A DNA stretch of 10,297 nt from JANNHP01 sp031404455 (GCA_031404455.1 JANNHP010000341.1:1-10297), one strand, 5' to 3'; positions 1-6,405 are shown, counted from the first letter of the stretch. Numbers and translations: made by a program. The notes: generated by a model not told the origin, from the letters alone.

Positions 1-67
1 CAGCTTCACCGTGACAGTCAACACAGACACCACTAGGACGGACGATCGGGGGGGGTCGAAAGTGTGA
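1..67 (+). pseudogene. Truncated 3' end of a HYR-domain reading frame (inverted copy)
   Basis: Reading from base 2 on the plus strand gives SFTVTVNTDTT, the closing strand and linker of a HYR (hyalin repeat) domain, then RTDDRGGSKV and a TGA at 65-67. HYR domains are immunoglobulin-like modules of extracellular, often adhesive, proteins. The first 34 bases are the exact reverse complement of 174-207, so this is an inverted copy of part of the minus-strand HYR fragment beside it. After the DTT linker the HYR pattern (PVIQCP) is lost, so the frame is disrupted there. The 5' part lies outside the window. It could be the tail of a genuine plus-strand surface protein gene, or the product of an assembly palindrome. 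Confidence 0.4.
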
Positions 68-207
68 GTTGTGTGGTGAGGAACAAGGTGGGCGGCGGGA
101 AGGTAACCGGCACTGTGGCAGCCGAGCCGCAATACAGAATCGTCCGGTTGGTCGGACATTGAATGACGGGAGGAGTGGTGTCTGTGTTGACTGTCACGGT
201 GAAGCTG
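1..207. repeat. 34-bp perfect inverted repeat (1-34 / 174-207)
   Basis: Bases 1-34 are the exact reverse complement of 174-207, with no mismatch. Pairing stops at 35/173 on the inner side. The left arm begins at the first base of the window, so the true repeat may be longer. Both arms encode the end of a HYR module (SFTVTVNTDTT). The 139-bp spacer contains an eight-G run (48-55). This is either a real inverted duplication inside a repeat-rich surface-protein locus or a fold-back assembly or library artefact. Confidence 0.85.
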
Positions 208-425
208 CAGGTGCTGCGATTCGTGCAATCGTCGGTCGCGGTGCAAGTAACGGTGGTGGTGCCGACCGGGAACTGGGTTCCGGAAACAGGGCTGCAAGTG
301 ACGGCGGGCGTCGAGCCGAAGTCCGTCGCGGTCGGCGCAGGAAAGTTCACGACAGCGCCTGATCGGTCGCATGTGAAAACGACCATGTTCGACGGGCACT
401 GAATGACCGGCCGAGTGGTGTCGCT
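87..425 (-). pseudogene. HYR-domain surface protein fragment, truncated at both ends
   Basis: On the minus strand, one complete and one partial HYR (hyalin repeat) module can be read. The first starts at about 425 with DTTRPVIQCPSN and has the usual Cys pattern (VTCSP, TVTCTATD, CSFTVTVN). The second begins DTTPPVIQCPTN at about 176-150 and stops matching after FPPPT at 87. The frame then runs through unrelated residues to a TAG at 33-35. Upstream the frame is open only back to the TGA (458-456) that ends the neighbouring membrane-protein gene, with no convincing start or ribosome-binding site; the first ATG (386) lies inside the domain. HYR modules normally occur in long secreted proteins with many repeats, so this is a remnant. 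The family assignment is firm, the pseudogene status fairly so. Confidence 0.7.
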
Positions 426-455
426 GGGACGCTCTTCGGGGACGGCCCGCGAAGC

Positions 456-998
456 TCAGCCCCGCGCGGCCGGTCCGTTCTCGGCGACCCCCGCCGAAGG
501 GGCCGCAGGCTTCCCGCGCGTGAGCCGGTGGAGCACCCACACGCCGGTCGCGGCGAGGCTCGCAAGGACCAGCGCGGCGAGTCCGAGCATCCAGACGGGG
601 GCGCGCTCGACGAACTCGCGTGACTCCCACGCGCCCATTTCGGGGCACGCGGCTCTCAGTCGTCCGCAGATGTAATCGGTCCGTTCCCTCCAGAGCGGGA
701 ACTCCTCAGCCTTCGGCGGCCTCGTGCTCCCTACGGCCACGCTGACGACGTCCGGCGAGATCTCGACGTTCGCCGTGATACCCCCGCGTTCGCACCAGGA
801 GTGCGTGCCATCGTCCGTGGGTCCGCTCCGCACGATCTTGATCTCGTGATCGTTGCTCACGACGTCCCGGAGACGCGCCGGATCCACGTCGGCGCACGAT
901 GCGCGCCGCCTCACCGAGCAGTACGGGTCGTAGACGCAGTTGGCGGCGACGAGAACGGCGAGGAGCAACGGCCACCACATCCACGGCGCGGACTTCAT
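456..998 (-). CDS. Small Cys-rich membrane protein coupled to the ExbD-like lipoprotein
   Basis: A 180-residue protein of no family I recognise. The start ATG (998-996) overlaps the TGA of the upstream gene (997-995) as ATGA, which argues for translational coupling and excludes the longer in-frame extension. The N-terminus has a hydrophobic segment (about residues 6-22, MWWPLLLAVLVAA) ending at AANC; the Asn before Cys21 makes it a poor lipobox, so it is either a signal peptide or an anchor. Residues about 23-133 form a polar domain with Cys27, 35, 69, 111 and 118, suggesting disulfides outside the cytoplasm. A second hydrophobic helix at about 135-156 is followed by RLTRGK and a low-complexity Pro/Ala tail, so the C-terminus is probably cytoplasmic. 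It presumably acts with the lipoprotein encoded just upstream. Confidence 0.75.
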   Translation of the reverse strand: MKSAPWMWWPLLLAVLVAANCVYDPYCSVRRRASCADVDPARLRDVVSNDHEIKIVRSGPTDDGTHSWCERGGITANVEISPDVVSVAVGSTRPPKAEEFPLWRERTDYICGRLRAACPEMGAWESREFVERAPVWMLGLAALVLASLAATGVWVLHRLTRGKPAAPSAGVAENGPAARG

Positions 999-1894
999 GG
1001 CCAGTACCACGGACTCCGGATCTCCACGCCCCCGTGCCCGCGGGGCGGGCGTGGCATGTCCAGCAGCGGGACGTCGTCGATCGAAACGTCGTCGATGGTG
1101 ATCGAGTACGAACTCGACGTCGGCATGCGAGCGAGTTCGTCGAACGGCCGTCCCCGCACGATGACCGCCTGCTCGCTGCGTGTGCAGTACATCACGTGCG
1201 TGGACCCGGCGCGAACCGCTGCGTCGATACATCGCAGCACAAGCTCGGTGGAGACGGACGCGGGAACGTCGATCCAAGCCGCGAACAGAACGCCCGGCGA
1301 AGGCGCGCGCCCACGGATCGCCGAGTACAGACGCTCGGGCGATCCGCCCTTCCCGGAGGGATCGACGCGAACCAGCAGGCGGACCGCCTTCCGCTCCGCA
1401 AGCGATTGAAGCGGGAACGACCCTTCCGGGACCTTCGACGGAGGAACGCCCAGCGCGCCGCGCGATCCGTCGCGTTCATCGGCGGCGGCGAACCACAGGC
1501 GCGAAAAGCCCGACTCGATGCAGTCCTCCCAGAGCCGCAGCGTCGCTCCCCAGGGAAGCCGTCCGTCCACGGAAAGGAGCACGCTCTCGTCGCTGACGCG
1601 AGCGTCGGGTCTCGCGCCTTCGATTGGGTGTCCTGTTCGCCTGACGTCCGCCTGGAGAATCGCGACGAGTTCGGGTTCAGTGCAACGTCGCCCGTTCCAT
1701 GTCAGGCGACCATCCGCGGCGGCTTCGATGACTCGCGGCGTCGAGGACGATGGCAGGTCTCCGAGAACCGCCAGGCGAGGGAGTGTCGGGGAGAGCGCTT
1801 CCTCTCCCGCGGGTTCGACCACGGTCGAGTCGTTGCACGCAGCGAGCAGGACGACGACAGCCAGGCAGATCGGCGCTCGCACGATGTCCGCCAC
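995..1894 (-). CDS. Lipoprotein with two ExbD/TolR-like periplasmic halves
   Basis: A 299-residue predicted lipoprotein. The GTG start is chosen because AGGAGG (1908-1903) lies 8 nt upstream and because it places a signal peptide (VRAPICLAVVVLLAAC) with a clean lipobox L17-A18-A19-C20 at the N-terminus. Residues about 53-138 follow the ExbD/TolR periplasmic pattern: a short strand (GRLTWNG), a helix (EPELVAILQAD), VLLSVDGRLPWG, a helix with C125-I126, then FSRLWFAA. Residues about 170-237 repeat the outline (VRLLVRVD, LFAAWIDVPAS, helix with C222-I223, THVMYC), suggesting an internal duplication. Classical ExbD is anchored by one transmembrane helix carrying an essential Asp and works with ExbB; here the anchor is a lipid and no ExbB-like gene is visible. 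Coupled by ATGA to the next gene. The ExbD-like fold is inferred from pattern only; the gene itself is certain. Confidence 0.75.
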   Translation of the reverse strand: MADIVRAPICLAVVVLLAACNDSTVVEPAGEEALSPTLPRLAVLGDLPSSSTPRVIEAAADGRLTWNGRRCTEPELVAILQADVRRTGHPIEGARPDARVSDESVLLSVDGRLPWGATLRLWEDCIESGFSRLWFAAADERDGSRGALGVPPSKVPEGSFPLQSLAERKAVRLLVRVDPSGKGGSPERLYSAIRGRAPSPGVLFAAWIDVPASVSTELVLRCIDAAVRAGSTHVMYCTRSEQAVIVRGRPFDELARMPTSSSYSITIDDVSIDDVPLLDMPRPPRGHGGVEIRSPWYWP

Positions 1895-1902
1895 GCTACT
1901 CG

Positions 1903-1908
1903 CCTCCT
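1903..1908 (-). promoter_or_regulatory. Strong Shine-Dalgarno deciding the GTG start at 1894
   Basis: The minus strand reads AGGAGG at 1908-1903, an exact anti-16S match, 8 nt before the GTG at 1894-1892. It fixes the start of the ExbD-like lipoprotein, although the same frame is open for hundreds of bases upstream. Confidence 0.85.
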
Positions 1909-1971
1909 GGGGGCGGTTCCCCATCTCCGGTCTCAGTCCGGTTCCACCGTGCGCGCGGGGACGGACTCCAC

Positions 1972-2037
1972 AATCTCGCTTCCGCAACGGCGCGCCCTCG
2001 GCACCGGTGGCGTCGTCGCCGCCGCGGAAGCGAGATT
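1972..2037. repeat. Long inverted repeat able to form a 14-bp-plus hairpin
   Basis: AATCTCGCTTCCGC (1972-1985) is perfectly complementary to GCGGAAGCGAGATT (2024-2037). After two mismatches the stem continues with 1988-1992 against 2017-2021, then 1993-1996 against 2009-2012, and the loop contains CACCGGTG (2002-2009). It lies about 78 nt upstream of the GTG of the ExbD-like lipoprotein, so on the minus strand it would be in the 5' leader. There is no T-run on either side, so it is not a classical terminator. It could be an attenuator, a small RNA, an mRNA-stabilising leader or a dead mobile-element end. Confidence 0.8.
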
Positions 2038-2081
2038 CCAGGAGGCGCACGTCAGGGACGGTCCCCAATCGCCAATCTGAG

Positions 2082-2186
2082 CCTCGCAGCCGCATCGCTG
2101 CAGCGACGAGCACACGGAGCCCTCCTGCGGGCGACCTTCTCGCTTGCCGTCGGGCGGTTGGCGACGGTCGCGAAGCCGTAGTGGGG
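2082..2186 (-). pseudogene. Frameshifted 3'-end remnant of a MetE-family gene
   Basis: On the minus strand 2181-2125 reads HYGFATVANRPTASEKVAR, matching DCGFATFADRPMASDVVAR near the C-terminus of the intact MetE-like protein encoded at 4542-5681. After a one-base shift the next frame reads GLRVLVAAAMRLRG, matching KLGVLVEAAKRLRG, the last residues of the intact protein. Aligning 2082-2186 by hand with 4546-4650 gives about three quarters identical bases, highest (about 33 of 38) at 2149-2186. The zinc-ligand Cys is Tyr here, the frame is broken, and homology stops abruptly at 2186. It is a relic in the same orientation as the intact gene, so the two copies form a direct repeat flanking 2187-4541. 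Confidence 0.75.
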
Positions 2187-2230
2187 CACCGCGCCACCCT
2201 GACTAGTTGATGTCGCTTACATCGATCGAC

Positions 2231-2259
2231 TTGACAAAAGAACCGGTTCATGGTCATCT
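2231..2259 (+). promoter_or_regulatory. Possible promoter of the ATPase gene, perhaps leaderless
   Basis: TTGACA (2231-2236) is a perfect sigma-70 -35 box in an AT-richer pocket. At 17 bp spacing the -10 position reads TCATCT (2254-2259), a poor match. Initiation would fall near 2266, the GTG start codon, and there is no Shine-Dalgarno before that GTG, so a leaderless transcript is possible. Confidence 0.35.
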
Positions 2260-2265
2260 CTCGCT

Positions 2266-3684
2266 GTGAAACGTGCCCGTTCCGCCGACCTCGACCGCTG
2301 GGCCGAGGCTCCGTCGCGCAAGCCGCTGATCCTCCGTGGCGCGCGGCAGGTGGGGAAGTCGTGGCTGGTCCGCGACTGGGGAACGACGCGATTCGGGCGG
2401 GTCGTCGAGGCCAACTTCGAGAGGCGCCCGGAACTGGCAGGCTGCTTCGTCGACAACGACCCGGTGGCCGTCCTGAGGAGGCTCTCCGCCCTGCTCGGTC
2501 AATCGGTACCCACCGACGGGTCGGCGCTGCTCTTCCTCGACGAGGTCCAGGCCGCCCCCGGCGTCCTCGCCAAGCTCCGCTGGTTCGCCGAGGAGGCGCC
2601 TTCGGTTCCCGTGATCGCCGCCGGGTCCCTCCTCGACTTCGCCCTCGCCGACCCGGAACTCTCGATGCCCGTGGGCCGCGTCGCCTACTTGCACCTGGAA
2701 CCGCTCGGGTTCCGCGAGTTCTGCGAAGCGCTCGAGGACGGGCCGCTCGCCGCATGGCTCCGTGACGATGTCACCGCGGTCTCGATCGCCGCCGGAACGG
2801 CCCTGCCCGCGCCGCTGCACGCGAAGGCGACCGCGCGGTACCGCGAGTGGCTGATCGTCGGCGGGATGCCCGCCGCGGTCGAGGCGTGGCGCATCGGGTC
2901 GGATCCGGCGGGCGTCGCGTCGATCCACCGCGACCTCCTCGCGTCGCTCCGCGACGACTTCGCGAAGTACGCCGCGCACGCCCACCGGCGCCGTCTCGAC
3001 TCGGTGCTCCTCTCCGTCGCTCGTCAGCTCGGCGGGAAGTTCGTCTATCGGACCGCCGACCCGGACGACCGGGCCGAGGCGCTACGGCGCGCCGTCGATC
3101 TGCTCGTCTCCGCGCGAGTCTGCCACCGCGTTGCGGCGTGCGGCGCGCGCGGTGTCCCGCTCGGTGCCGACGCCGACGAGCGGAGGTTCAAGCTCCTCCA
3201 TCTCGATGTCGGACTCGCGTGCGCGTCGCTGGGCCTCGACCTCCGGACGATCGAGGAGGCGGCCGACGTCACGCTCGTCAACCGCGGCGCCGTCGCCGAT
3301 CAGGCGGTCGGTCAGCTCCTGCGGCTCACCTACCCGGCGAACGCGGATCCGTTGCTCCACTGGTGGCAGCGCGAGCGGCACGGTTCCGAGGCCGAGGTCG
3401 ATTTCGTGATCGCGCACGGATCGTGCGTCGTGCCCCTGGAGGTGAAGTCGGGCGCCGCCGGCGCGCTCCGGAGCCTCCACGGCTTCGTGGCGGATCGAGG
3501 GCTCGACTGGGCCGTCCGCGTCAACTCCGCCCCGCCGATCGTGCAGCCCGTTGACGCAGGTCTCTCGGACGGACGCAGCGCCCGTTACCGCCTGCTCTCG
3601 ATCCCGGGGTACCTCGTGGAGGAACTGCCGCGACTCCTCGACGAGATCCGCGCGCTGCCGCCCGCGGAGCGGGCGCCGGGCTGA
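2266..3684 (+). CDS. AAA ATPase with C-terminal DUF4143 nuclease-like domain
   Basis: A 472-residue P-loop ATPase of the AAA_14/DUF4143 family. The N-terminus (RKPLILRGARQVGKS) carries Walker A at G25-S32; Walker B is LLFLDE (88-93); AAGS (118-121) fits sensor 1 and GR (137-138) an arginine-finger-like position; RYREWLIVGGMPAAV begins the family's middle segment. Near the C-terminus E377-V-D379-F followed by P390-L-E392-V-K394 matches the PD-(D/E)XK-like core typical of DUF4143. The GTG start is the only one in frame, because an in-frame TGA lies at 2200-2202; the ATG at 2250 is in another frame. Length is in the family's usual range. Members are widespread, often solitary and mobile-looking, and their role is unknown. 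It sits in a block bracketed by MetE 3'-end direct repeats, which may mean it was acquired. Confidence 0.9.
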   Translation: MKRARSADLDRWAEAPSRKPLILRGARQVGKSWLVRDWGTTRFGRVVEANFERRPELAGCFVDNDPVAVLRRLSALLGQSVPTDGSALLFLDEVQAAPGVLAKLRWFAEEAPSVPVIAAGSLLDFALADPELSMPVGRVAYLHLEPLGFREFCEALEDGPLAAWLRDDVTAVSIAAGTALPAPLHAKATARYREWLIVGGMPAAVEAWRIGSDPAGVASIHRDLLASLRDDFAKYAAHAHRRRLDSVLLSVARQLGGKFVYRTADPDDRAEALRRAVDLLVSARVCHRVAACGARGVPLGADADERRFKLLHLDVGLACASLGLDLRTIEEAADVTLVNRGAVADQAVGQLLRLTYPANADPLLHWWQRERHGSEAEVDFVIAHGSCVVPLEVKSGAAGALRSLHGFVADRGLDWAVRVNSAPPIVQPVDAGLSDGRSARYRLLSIPGYLVEELPRLLDEIRALPPAERAPG

Positions 3685-3691
3685 ATCGCCG

Positions 3692-3708
3692 GCGCTCTCC
3701 GCGAGCGC
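3692..3708 (+). terminator. Weak hairpin after the ATPase gene
   Basis: GCGCTC (3692-3697) pairs with GAGCGC (3703-3708) across a 5-nt loop, starting 8 nt after the ATPase stop. There is no following T-run, so intrinsic termination is doubtful; it may only protect the 3' end. Confidence 0.25.
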
Positions 3709-3821
3709 GGCATCAACCGGACGATTCGCGAGTCCGCGAGAGCAGCCTCCGGGACATCGTGGCGGGGGTGGCACCTGTGATCTCCCGATGACCTTCGCCG
3801 CATAGCATCGGGCGCGGGTTC

Positions 3822-3827
3822 GGGAGG
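3822..3827 (+). promoter_or_regulatory. Shine-Dalgarno of the 3835 lipoprotein
   Basis: GGGAGG lies 7 nt before the ATG at 3835. It confirms this start and shows that the lipoprotein is translated independently of the ATPase 150 bp upstream. Confidence 0.8.
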
Positions 3828-3834
3828 TCCGTCC

Positions 3835-4524
3835 ATGAGAATTGCGTTCATCGTGCCGCTCGTCCTGGCGACGTCCGCCTGCGCGTCGAGCGCCGGCTTC
3901 GACCGCGGTGCGCTGCACAGCGAGGTCACGGAGCAGGTGGTCGTCACGGAGGCGGACATCCAGAGAGCGCTCGACGCGAAGCCGCAACTCCCGTCGCCGT
4001 TCCGGCTCGCGATCGAGTTCGTGCCCGCGCGCGAGCCGCAGTACGGCGAGGCACTGTGGGGCTGGCGTCAGGCGGACAAGCAGGTCGTCGTCGACGCCAT
4101 GGCCGCGTTGAAGTCGAGGGGCATCGTCTCGGACGCGTTCGTGATCGACCCTGGGACCGTGGAGGGCGCCAACAACCGCGCGATCCGCCTCGCTGCGGCG
4201 CACGCAGGCGCCGACGCCGTGCTCGTGGTGCGGGGCGCGGGGCGGACCGACCGCTACAACAACGCGCTCGGCATCACGTACGTGGCGCTCGTCACCGCGT
4301 TGTTCATCCCCGGCACCACGACCGACGCGCTGTTCGTGACGAACGCGTCGCTCTGGGACGTCCGCAACCAGTACCTCTACCTCTCATCCGAGGCCGAGGG
4401 CACAGCCAGCCAGACCCGCCCCGGCGCCTGGGTGAACGAGCGCTCCGTCGTGTCGGAGGCGCAGGCCGACGCACTCGCTGCGCTCGCGAAGGACGTCGCC
4501 GCGCGCCTCGCGTCGATGCGGTAG
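3835..4524 (+). CDS. Predicted lipoprotein, rhombotarget-lipoprotein-like
   Basis: A 229-residue predicted lipoprotein of unknown function. The signal peptide MRIAFIVPLVLATSAC ends at Cys16; TSAC is a slightly off-consensus lipobox (Thr at -3). The mature part has a strand-rich first half (FRLAIEFVPA), a helix (DKQVVVDAMAALKSRG), then ADAVLVVRGAGRTDRY (126-141), a hydrophobic stretch (ITYVALVTALFIPG, 147-160) and DALFVTNASLWDVRNQYLY, closing with a helix of Ala and Asp. The order of a strand ending in a short hydrophobic stretch, PGTxxDAL and a 'WDVRNxYLY' strand resembles the rhombotarget lipoprotein family (TIGR04179), but I recall this from memory and it is a weak assignment. The hydrophobic stretch is probably a buried strand or hairpin rather than a membrane helix. 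Its stop codon is 17 nt from that of the convergent MetE-like gene. Confidence 0.85.
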   Translation: MRIAFIVPLVLATSACASSAGFDRGALHSEVTEQVVVTEADIQRALDAKPQLPSPFRLAIEFVPAREPQYGEALWGWRQADKQVVVDAMAALKSRGIVSDAFVIDPGTVEGANNRAIRLAAAHAGADAVLVVRGAGRTDRYNNALGITYVALVTALFIPGTTTDALFVTNASLWDVRNQYLYLSSEAEGTASQTRPGAWVNERSVVSEAQADALAALAKDVAARLASMR

Positions 4525-4541
4525 GGCGCGGGGCTCGCCGC

Positions 4542-5681
4542 TCACCCCCGCAACCGCTTCGCCGCCTCCACCAGCACGCCCAGCTTCCCGCGCGCGACGA
4601 CGTCGCTCGCCATCGGGCGGTCGGCGAAGGTCGCGAAGCCGCAGTCGGGGTTGAGGTGAATGCGGTCCGGGCCGAGGACGGCGGCGAATTCGCGGGCGCG
4701 GCGGACGACGGAGTCGACGTCCTCGATCTCCTCGGTGCGCGGGTTGACGGCGCCGAGGCCGAGCATGCGGTCCGCGGGGAGATCCGCGAGCGCGGCGGCG
4801 GTGCCGGCGCGCGGGGTCGCGTACTCGAGGACGAACTGCCGCACGTTCATCCGCGCGAAGTGGGGAACGAGCGCGTCGTAGCTGCCGCCGAGGAGGACCG
4901 ATTCGTCGCGGCTCCAGTTGCCGCGGCAGACGTGCATCGCGGTCAAGGGACCGGACACGCCCTCGAACACGCGGTTGATGAGCCCGACGGCGAACGCGAG
5001 TTCCTCCTCCGGCGCCGCGGCGGCGGCGAGCGCCGCGCACATGAACGTTCGCGTCGCCGACTTCCCGGCGAAGACGAGCTCCGTCAGCACGGGCTCGTCG
5101 ATCTGGATGACGTCCGCGCCCGCCGCGGCGAGCGCCAGGATCTCGGTGCGCAAGAGGGCGACGACGTCGTCGGCGAGCGCTTCGCGCGTCGCGAACGCCT
5201 TGTCGGTGATCCCCTTCACCCACGCGGAGCGCGTGACGAGATACGGACCGGGCAGCGTCACCTTGATCGGGCGCGTCGTGTGGCGGCGAAGGAACCGGAA
5301 GTCGTCGAGGACGAGACTCGTCCGCGCGCGGAGGCGGCCGCCGGCGACGGCGACCTTGATCGCGAACGCAGGGACGTCGAGCGCGGCGAGAAGCGTCTCG
5401 AACGCGGCCTTGTCCTCCACGTAGTCGAGGAGTTCGGCCAGCGTCATCAGCTTCAGGCCGTCCACGCGCCCGCAGAGGAACGAGTAGAAGTTGTCGCGCC
5501 GCTGCTCGCCGTCGGTGACGACGTCGAGTCCGGCCGATTCCTGCGCCGCGAGCGCCGCGAGGACGCACTCGTCCTCGATCGCCCGGAGGTCCGGCACCTT
5601 GCGCCGCGCGGCATCGATCAGGCGCGAAGGCCGCGGCCAGCTTCCGACCATGCTCGTGGCGAAGTGCGGCAGCGCGCTCAC
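4542..5681 (-). CDS. MetE-core (cobalamin-independent methionine synthase family) methyltransferase
   Basis: A 379-residue single TIM-barrel protein equal to the C-terminal catalytic half of MetE, without the N-terminal half of the approximately 750-residue folate-dependent enzyme. The zinc ligands of the family are all present: H250-V-C252 (AMHVCRGN), E286 (FVLEYATP) and C347 (NPDCGF). Also visible are MVGSWPRP at the N-terminus, DVVTDGEQRR, KVTLPGPYL and IQIDEPVL. The GTG start (5681-5679) overlaps the TGA of the upstream gene as GTGA. Such short enzymes transfer a methyl group to a thiol such as homocysteine; the donor in folate-independent families (MesA-D) is usually a corrinoid protein or unknown. 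The neighbours encode sulfur-carrier folds, so a thiol other than homocysteine is possible. A relative is the coenzyme M-linked epoxyalkane lyase group. The family assignment is certain, the substrate is not. Confidence 0.93.
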   Translation of the reverse strand: MSALPHFATSMVGSWPRPSRLIDAARRKVPDLRAIEDECVLAALAAQESAGLDVVTDGEQRRDNFYSFLCGRVDGLKLMTLAELLDYVEDKAAFETLLAALDVPAFAIKVAVAGGRLRARTSLVLDDFRFLRRHTTRPIKVTLPGPYLVTRSAWVKGITDKAFATREALADDVVALLRTEILALAAAGADVIQIDEPVLTELVFAGKSATRTFMCAALAAAAAPEEELAFAVGLINRVFEGVSGPLTAMHVCRGNWSRDESVLLGGSYDALVPHFARMNVRQFVLEYATPRAGTAAALADLPADRMLGLGAVNPRTEEIEDVDSVVRRAREFAAVLGPDRIHLNPDCGFATFADRPMASDVVARGKLGVLVEAAKRLRG

Positions 5682-6403
5682 GACATCACGCGGAGAGAGA
5701 CGGCGACGTCCACGCGCCGCGCGAGCGTCTGCGCGACGGGCGAGCGCGCGACCGTCTCGGACCAGAGCGCCGCGAGCACCTCGGGATCGGCGTCGGACGC
5801 GACGAACGCGGTGCCCTCGACGCGCGCGAGGCCGGGGTTGCCGGAGCCCTCGACGCCGAGGAAGCCGAGGATGTCCTCGCTCTTCGCGGAGAGCGACACC
5901 TCGAGGTTCCGGATCTCGACGCCGCGGCGCGACGCACGCCACGCGAAGCCGACGGTGAGGCATCCGGCGAGCGACGAGAGCAGGTACTCGACGGCGCCGG
6001 GCGCGGGATCGGCGGTGTCGAAGCTCGCGGGCTGGCCGACGGCGAACGTGTGGTTCCTCACGTACGCCTTCGCCTGCATGCCGCCCGTCCACTTCACGCG
6101 CGTCTTCCACGCGAAGTCGCGCGCGGCAGCGAAGTCGAGGGCGAGTTTGTCGTCGGCGGACTGCTTGCGGACGTAGTAGCTCGTGGACGACGCCTCGCCG
6201 GGGACAGTGTCGAGTATCGAGTGGCCGACCATGCGGCACCACGCGGGCAGATCCTCGCGGACGCTCGTCTCGCGGCTGCGGATCTCGAGCACGCCACCCG
6301 GCCCGAGCGGCGACATCGCCTCGCGGATGAGGAGGAGAAGGCCGCTCCCGCAGTCGAGATCGCCGCCCTCGAGCACGGCATCGGCGCGGGGCGTCGCCGT
6401 CAT
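5678..6403 (-). CDS. TusA-like / OsmC fusion protein
   Basis: A 241-residue two-domain protein. Residues about 8-80 are a TusA/SirA-like fold with C18 (DLDCGSG) and C56 (EDLPAWCRMVGH); residues about 95-241 are an OsmC domain (WKTRVKWTGGMQAKAYVRN, EYLLSSLAGCL with C148, then SPV at 221-223). OsmC proteins are thiol-dependent hydroperoxide reductases or sulfane-sulfur binding proteins with two cysteines; here the position of the second reads Ser221, so only the peroxidatic-type Cys148 is kept. The TusA-like half has CGSG instead of the CPxP motif of TusA. The ATG at 6403 begins 2 nt after the upstream stop and matches the start of the domain; the longer in-frame extension overlaps the DsrE gene and is rejected. 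The 3' end overlaps the MetE-like gene by 4 nt. A persulfide-handling role is inferred. Confidence 0.9.
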   Translation of the reverse strand: MTATPRADAVLEGGDLDCGSGLLLLIREAMSPLGPGGVLEIRSRETSVREDLPAWCRMVGHSILDTVPGEASSTSYYVRKQSADDKLALDFAAARDFAWKTRVKWTGGMQAKAYVRNHTFAVGQPASFDTADPAPGAVEYLLSSLAGCLTVGFAWRASRRGVEIRNLEVSLSAKSEDILGFLGVEGSGNPGLARVEGTAFVASDADPEVLAALWSETVARSPVAQTLARRVDVAVSLRVMS

Positions 6404-6405
6404 GG

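Larger units (their letters stand above)
1895..2265. other. Divergent intergenic region (371 bp)
   Basis: This region separates the minus-strand ExbD-like pair from the plus-strand ATPase. It holds the ribosome-binding site of the former, a long hairpin (1972-2037), a MetE 3' remnant (2082-2186), and from about 2200 a more AT-rich promoter-like stretch with a small inverted repeat (GATGT-cgctt-ACATC, 2209-2223) and a TTGACA box. Reading frames cross it on both strands but show no credible start, domain or ribosome-binding site beyond those listed. Confidence 0.7.

Noticed and set aside
899..2080. A 393-codon plus-strand frame
   Set aside because: Antisense to the ExbD-like gene, Arg-rich, no domain and no ribosome-binding site.
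1895..2755. N-terminal extension of the ExbD-like protein to 2755
   Set aside because: It runs antisense through the ATPase gene, while the GTG at 1894 has AGGAGG and begins a lipoprotein signal peptide.
2250..2765. ATG at 2250 as the ATPase start
   Set aside because: It is in a different frame, giving an Arg/Pro-rich product; the P-loop frame starts at GTG 2266.
4056..6176. A very long plus-strand open frame (706 codons)
   Set aside because: It is Arg-rich with no domain and lies opposite the MetE-like and OsmC genes, which have full motifs. Long antisense frames are expected at this GC content.
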